DNA of 25,359 bases from Clostridiales bacterium (GTDB lineage Bacteria > Bacillota > Clostridia > Oscillospirales > CAG-272), in assembly GCA_012511425.1 (NCBI GenBank), contig JAAZGC010000082.1:1-25359 (forward strand). Reading direction: 5' to 3'. The position numbers and the translations under genes are program-made. The notes under the pieces were generated by a model that did not search any database, was not told the DNA's origin, and saw only the letters and a program-made list of their open reading frames with translations. Each line of letters starts with the position of its first letter. Within the stretch, counting starts at the first letter, position 1. Positions 22,723-25,359 of the stretch are shown piece by piece.

Positions 22723-23478
22723 TTAACCGAACCTTCCCGAGATATAGTCATCGGTCCGTCTGTCCTGAGGATTATTGAATATTTGTTCGGTATCACCGAA
22801 TTCTATCAGTTTACCTAACAGGAAGAATGCGGTTTTATCGGATATTCGCGAAGCCTGCTGCATATTATGCGTAACAATTATAATGGAATACTTCTTTTTC
22901 AGTTCGAGAGCGAGTTCTTCGATTTTACCTGTGGAGATCGGATCAAGCGCACTTGTCGGTTCATCCATCAGCAGCACTTCGGGTTCTACCGCAAGAGCTC
23001 TTGCTATACAGATCCTCTGCTGCTGTCCGCCGGACATACCAAGTGCCGACTTTTTAAGACAGTCTTTTGTCTCGCTCCAGATAGCGGCCTGACGCAAAGA
23101 CCTTTCAACTATCTCATCCAGTTTTTTCCGGCCTTTTACACCATGAAGCCTCGGTCCGTATGCTATGTTATCGTAAATGCTCATAGGAAAAGGATTCGGT
23201 TTTTGAAAGACCATTCCTATCCGGGTTCGCAGTTCGGTAACATTAATCTTGTCTCCGTATATGTTTTTTCCATTAAACATAACAGTTCCTTCTATGCGGC
23301 ACGAGTCAACAAGATCGTTCATGCGGTTTAGAGTCTTTAAAAAAGTTGATTTGCCGCAGCCGGACGGTCCGATAAGAGCCGTTATTTCTTTATCCTGAAG
23401 CTCGGAGTCAATGCCGTACAGTGCTTGATTATCACCATACCACAGATTCAGTTTTTTTGTTTCAATGATGGTTGCCAT
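22723..23478 (-). CDS. pstB: Phosphate ABC transporter ATP-binding protein
   Basis: The ATPase of the high-affinity phosphate importer, cytoplasmic and bound to PstA and PstC. The 251 residues contain Walker A GPSGCGKST (37-45), a Q-loop in VFQKPNPFPMS (90-100, a PstB hallmark), the signature MSGGQQQR (148-155), Walker B VLLMDEP (168-174), the D-loop SALD and the switch histidine in IVTHN. ATG 23478 is three bases after the pstA stop, with AGGAGA inside pstA. All catalytic elements are intact. Confidence 0.97.
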   Translation of the reverse strand: MATIIETKKLNLWYGDNQALYGIDSELQDKEITALIGPSGCGKSTFLKTLNRMNDLVDSCRIEGTVMFNGKNIYGDKINVTELRTRIGMVFQKPNPFPMSIYDNIAYGPRLHGVKGRKKLDEIVERSLRQAAIWSETKDCLKKSALGMSGGQQQRICIARALAVEPEVLLMDEPTSALDPISTGKIEELALELKKKYSIIIVTHNMQQASRISDKTAFFLLGKLIEFGDTEQIFNNPQDRRTDDYISGRFG

Positions 23479-23481
23479 ATT

Positions 23482-24321
23482 TCAACCGTTTCTCCTGTCT
23501 TTTATTTTTCCGGTAATTCTGGCTGCACTTAAATTCAGCAGAAGGGTAATGAGCATTAAAACCATAGCGATCGCGTATGACACGTCAAAATTTCCGTGTT
23601 CGTTTGCATAAATATATAAAGCGACCGTCAGTGTTGCCGAAGAAGATTGCAGCGCATCAAAAAACGAAAGCAGCCTTAATCCGAAACCGGCCGTAAATAA
23701 AAGCGCAGCCGATTCACCGGTTATCCTGCCTATAGAGAGGATACAGCCTGTAAGGATACCGTCAAGCGCATTCGGAAGCACAACCGTTCGTATCATATGC
23801 CATTTGCCGCTTCCCAAAGCAAGAGCGCCTTCTCTGTATGAGTCGGGAACCGTAAGGAGACTTTCTCTGGTATTTGCCACTATTGTAGGGAGAACCATCA
23901 TAACAAGTGTCAGACCGCCTGCAAGTATACCTTGCTTAAGCCCCATAAGCTGAGTGAAAAACAGCATTCCCACCAAGCCGAAAAGTATTGAGGGTATACC
24001 CGTCAGGGTTTCTGTAGCAAAGCTTATCAGACTCACCAAATGACGATTTGAAGCATATTCGGTAAGGTAGACAGCCGCACCGATACCGATTGGCAGCACT
24101 ATAACCATAGTAACCAGGATTATATATATCGTGTTAAGTATATTCGGCAGTATTCCGATTGAATCATTCAGATAACTTGTCTGGGTTGTAAGCAGTTCAA
24201 ACGTAATAAATCTGAAACCGCGCATAAATATGGTGCCTATAATATATGCCAGCAATCCGCAGGTAATGATTGCGGCAAGGCGCATAACAGTTTTAAGAAG
24301 GATTTCTGTGAATTTTCTCAT
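23482..24321 (-). CDS. pstA: Phosphate ABC transporter permease
   Basis: One of two membrane subunits of the phosphate importer. The 279 residues have about six membrane helices, beginning with one at 15-33. The coupling EAA-type loop is REGALALGSGKWHMIRTVVLPNALDGILTG in the middle third, split around TESLLTVPDSY. Its ATG overlaps the pstC stop as ATGA (24321-24318). Motifs such as GIPSILFGLVG and TGESAALLFTAG are characteristic of PstA. Confidence 0.96.
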   Translation of the reverse strand: MRKFTEILLKTVMRLAAIITCGLLAYIIGTIFMRGFRFITFELLTTQTSYLNDSIGILPNILNTIYIILVTMVIVLPIGIGAAVYLTEYASNRHLVSLISFATETLTGIPSILFGLVGMLFFTQLMGLKQGILAGGLTLVMMVLPTIVANTRESLLTVPDSYREGALALGSGKWHMIRTVVLPNALDGILTGCILSIGRITGESAALLFTAGFGLRLLSFFDALQSSSATLTVALYIYANEHGNFDVSYAIAMVLMLITLLLNLSAARITGKIKDRRNG

Positions 24322-25187
24322 TTTAAAGAATTCCTCTCACTGACAAGCCGAAGCAGCCCGTTTATCAACAATATGAATAAAAACAAAACCAACCCGATCG
24401 AAAACAATGCATTTCTCTGAAGCGAACCGTAGGCTGCATAAGACATTTCAGAAACGATCGCCGTTGTCAGGAAGCGCACGGAAGCGAATAAGGCAGGCAT
24501 ATTAGCAACATTTCCCGAAACCATTATAATCGCCATTGCTTCGCCGATTGCTCTTCCGACCCCCTGTATCACCGATGCAATGATACCGCTTGCGGCGGCT
24601 CTTATAGAAATTCTGAACCAGGTTTCGGTTTGGGTTGCACCGAGCGCTAAAGAAGCTTCCTCATATTCTTTTGGCACTGCTTTTAATGCGGTTTCGGAAA
24701 CGCTGATAATATATGGCAGTATCATAACGGTAAGCACAAGTATTGCACTTAAAAGACAGGCACCCGAAGACAGATTAAAGGTTTTTTGTATAAACGGAAC
24801 CAACACAGTCATGCCTGTAAGTCCGTAAACCACCGAAGGTATACCTGCCAAAAGCTCAACACAGGTATGGATAACTTCCGCAATCTTAGGCGGTGCTGCC
24901 TTTGCGAGAAAAACTGCTGTAAGGATGCCAAGCGGAACCCCCAGCACTACAGCTCCGGCAGTGCCGTAAATACTTGTAAGGATGAACGGCAGTATTCCGA
25001 ATTGGGATTTTTCCGATTTCCATACCGTTCCGAACAAAAAGTCTTTAAGACCGATCTCTAAAATAGCGGGAATTCCGGAGATTAAAAGATAAATGCTGAT
25101 GGCAAGCACACAAAACACTGCTGCTATACCGCAGATCAGAAAAATTATCTTAAATAAGAATTCCGCCGTATCTTTGCGAATTTTCAT
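24318..25187 (-). CDS. pstC: Phosphate ABC transporter permease
   Basis: The partner membrane subunit of PstA. The 289 residues have about six helices. Residues GIPSVVYGLTGM and the coupling loop EEASLALGATQTETWFRISI followed by GVGRAIGEAMAIIMVSGN are PstC-type. ATG 25187 has AGGGG eight bases upstream. It follows pstS with a palindromic hairpin between, and couples to pstA by a four-base overlap. Confidence 0.96.
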   Translation of the reverse strand: MKIRKDTAEFLFKIIFLICGIAAVFCVLAISIYLLISGIPAILEIGLKDFLFGTVWKSEKSQFGILPFILTSIYGTAGAVVLGVPLGILTAVFLAKAAPPKIAEVIHTCVELLAGIPSVVYGLTGMTVLVPFIQKTFNLSSGACLLSAILVLTVMILPYIISVSETALKAVPKEYEEASLALGATQTETWFRISIRAAASGIIASVIQGVGRAIGEAMAIIMVSGNVANMPALFASVRFLTTAIVSEMSYAAYGSLQRNALFSIGLVLFLFILLINGLLRLVSERNSLK

Positions 25188-25206
25188 ACAAGACCCCTGT
25201 CATAAA

Positions 25207-25234
25207 GTTTGCCTCTGCAGCTGCAGAGGCAAAC
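25207..25234 (-). terminator. Perfect palindrome between pstS and pstC (probable partial terminator)
   Basis: Arms of 14 bases, GTTTGCCTCTGCAG (25207-25220) and its exact complement (25221-25234), with no spacer, so a stem with a small apical loop would form. On the minus strand only TTTAT follows, so termination should be partial. A stem here would give more pstS than pstCAB message. Confidence 0.7.
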
Positions 25235-25254
25235 AGAAAACTATCAAAAGATTC

Positions 25255-25359
25255 TCAGGCAACCGGAACAGCGCCGGCTTTGCGGATCAGGTCGTTCGCC
25301 GCAGATGAAGTCATATAGTCAAAGAAAGCTTTTGCCGCTGCCGAAAGTTCTTCGCCCTC
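25255..25359 (-). CDS. pstS: Phosphate-binding protein PstS, C-terminal end only
   Basis: Only the last 34 residues and the stop (25257-25255) are in the window. The end reads AKAFFDYMTSS, then AANDLIRKAGAVPVA, which fits the final helices of phosphate-binding lipoproteins: a PstS tail usually runs from a helix with FFDY through a short loop. The identification rests on this tail and on position directly upstream of pstC, pstA and pstB. The gene continues beyond the window edge. Confidence 0.8.
   Translation of the reverse strand, partial: EGEELSAAAKAFFDYMTSSAANDLIRKAGAVPVA

Noticed and set aside
1..25359. Mobile elements or CRISPR arrays
   Set aside because: No transposase or integrase motif, no terminal repeats with target duplications, and no regularly spaced repeats. 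The only large repeat is the amidohydrolase tandem duplication.

Overview
This is a chromosomal window from a low-to-mid GC Gram-positive bacterium, most likely an uncultured gut-type member of class Clostridia. The grounds are strong AGGAGG-type ribosome sites, consensus TTGACA-17-TATAAT promoters, a PPi-type phosphofructokinase, a short ACT-tailed SerA, a DUF3842 gene and a Bacillota-style Pho box. No transposase, integrase, phage gene or CRISPR array was seen.

Layout. 1-6732 is housekeeping: the 3' part of guaB, a tRNA-Glu(CUC) with its own promoter and terminator, PPi-dependent phosphofructokinase, a nitroreductase, then serC-serA and a HAD phosphatase on the + strand. 6765-8444 holds a single zinc-ribbon membrane protein gene. 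8502-13899 is a minus-strand accessory locus: a broken AraC-type regulator, then two tandem paralogous amidohydrolases, a DegT/StrS-type aminotransferase and a frameshifted Gfo/Idh/MocA dehydrogenase behind one consensus promoter. 14074-18323 (+) is a nickel-pincer cofactor (NPN) cluster: DUF3842, a hairpin-rich leader, two small membrane proteins, larE, larB and larC, with no larA. 18387-20804 (+) is a large lipoprotein with a solute-binding domain, behind an attenuator-like terminator. 20887-25359 (-) is phosphate uptake: the end of pstS, pstC-pstA-pstB, then a Na/Pi cotransporter with a PhoU-like tail behind a four-repeat Pho box.

How they work together. SerC and SerA supply the first steps of serine synthesis, and the adjacent HAD protein could supply the missing phosphatase. 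LarB, LarE and LarC are the complete known NPN assembly set; the two small membrane proteins and DUF3842 look like unassigned partners. PstSCAB and the Na/Pi carrier form a phosphate-starvation module. The minus-strand accessory locus looks like modification or breakdown of an unknown sugar or cyclitol, and it carries two apparent inactivating lesions.

Most worth a second look: the lar cassette with unknown membrane partners and structured leader; the amidohydrolase duplicate that has lost a metal-ligand His; the lesions in the same locus; the Pho-box array; and leader terminators ahead of serC and the lipoprotein gene.
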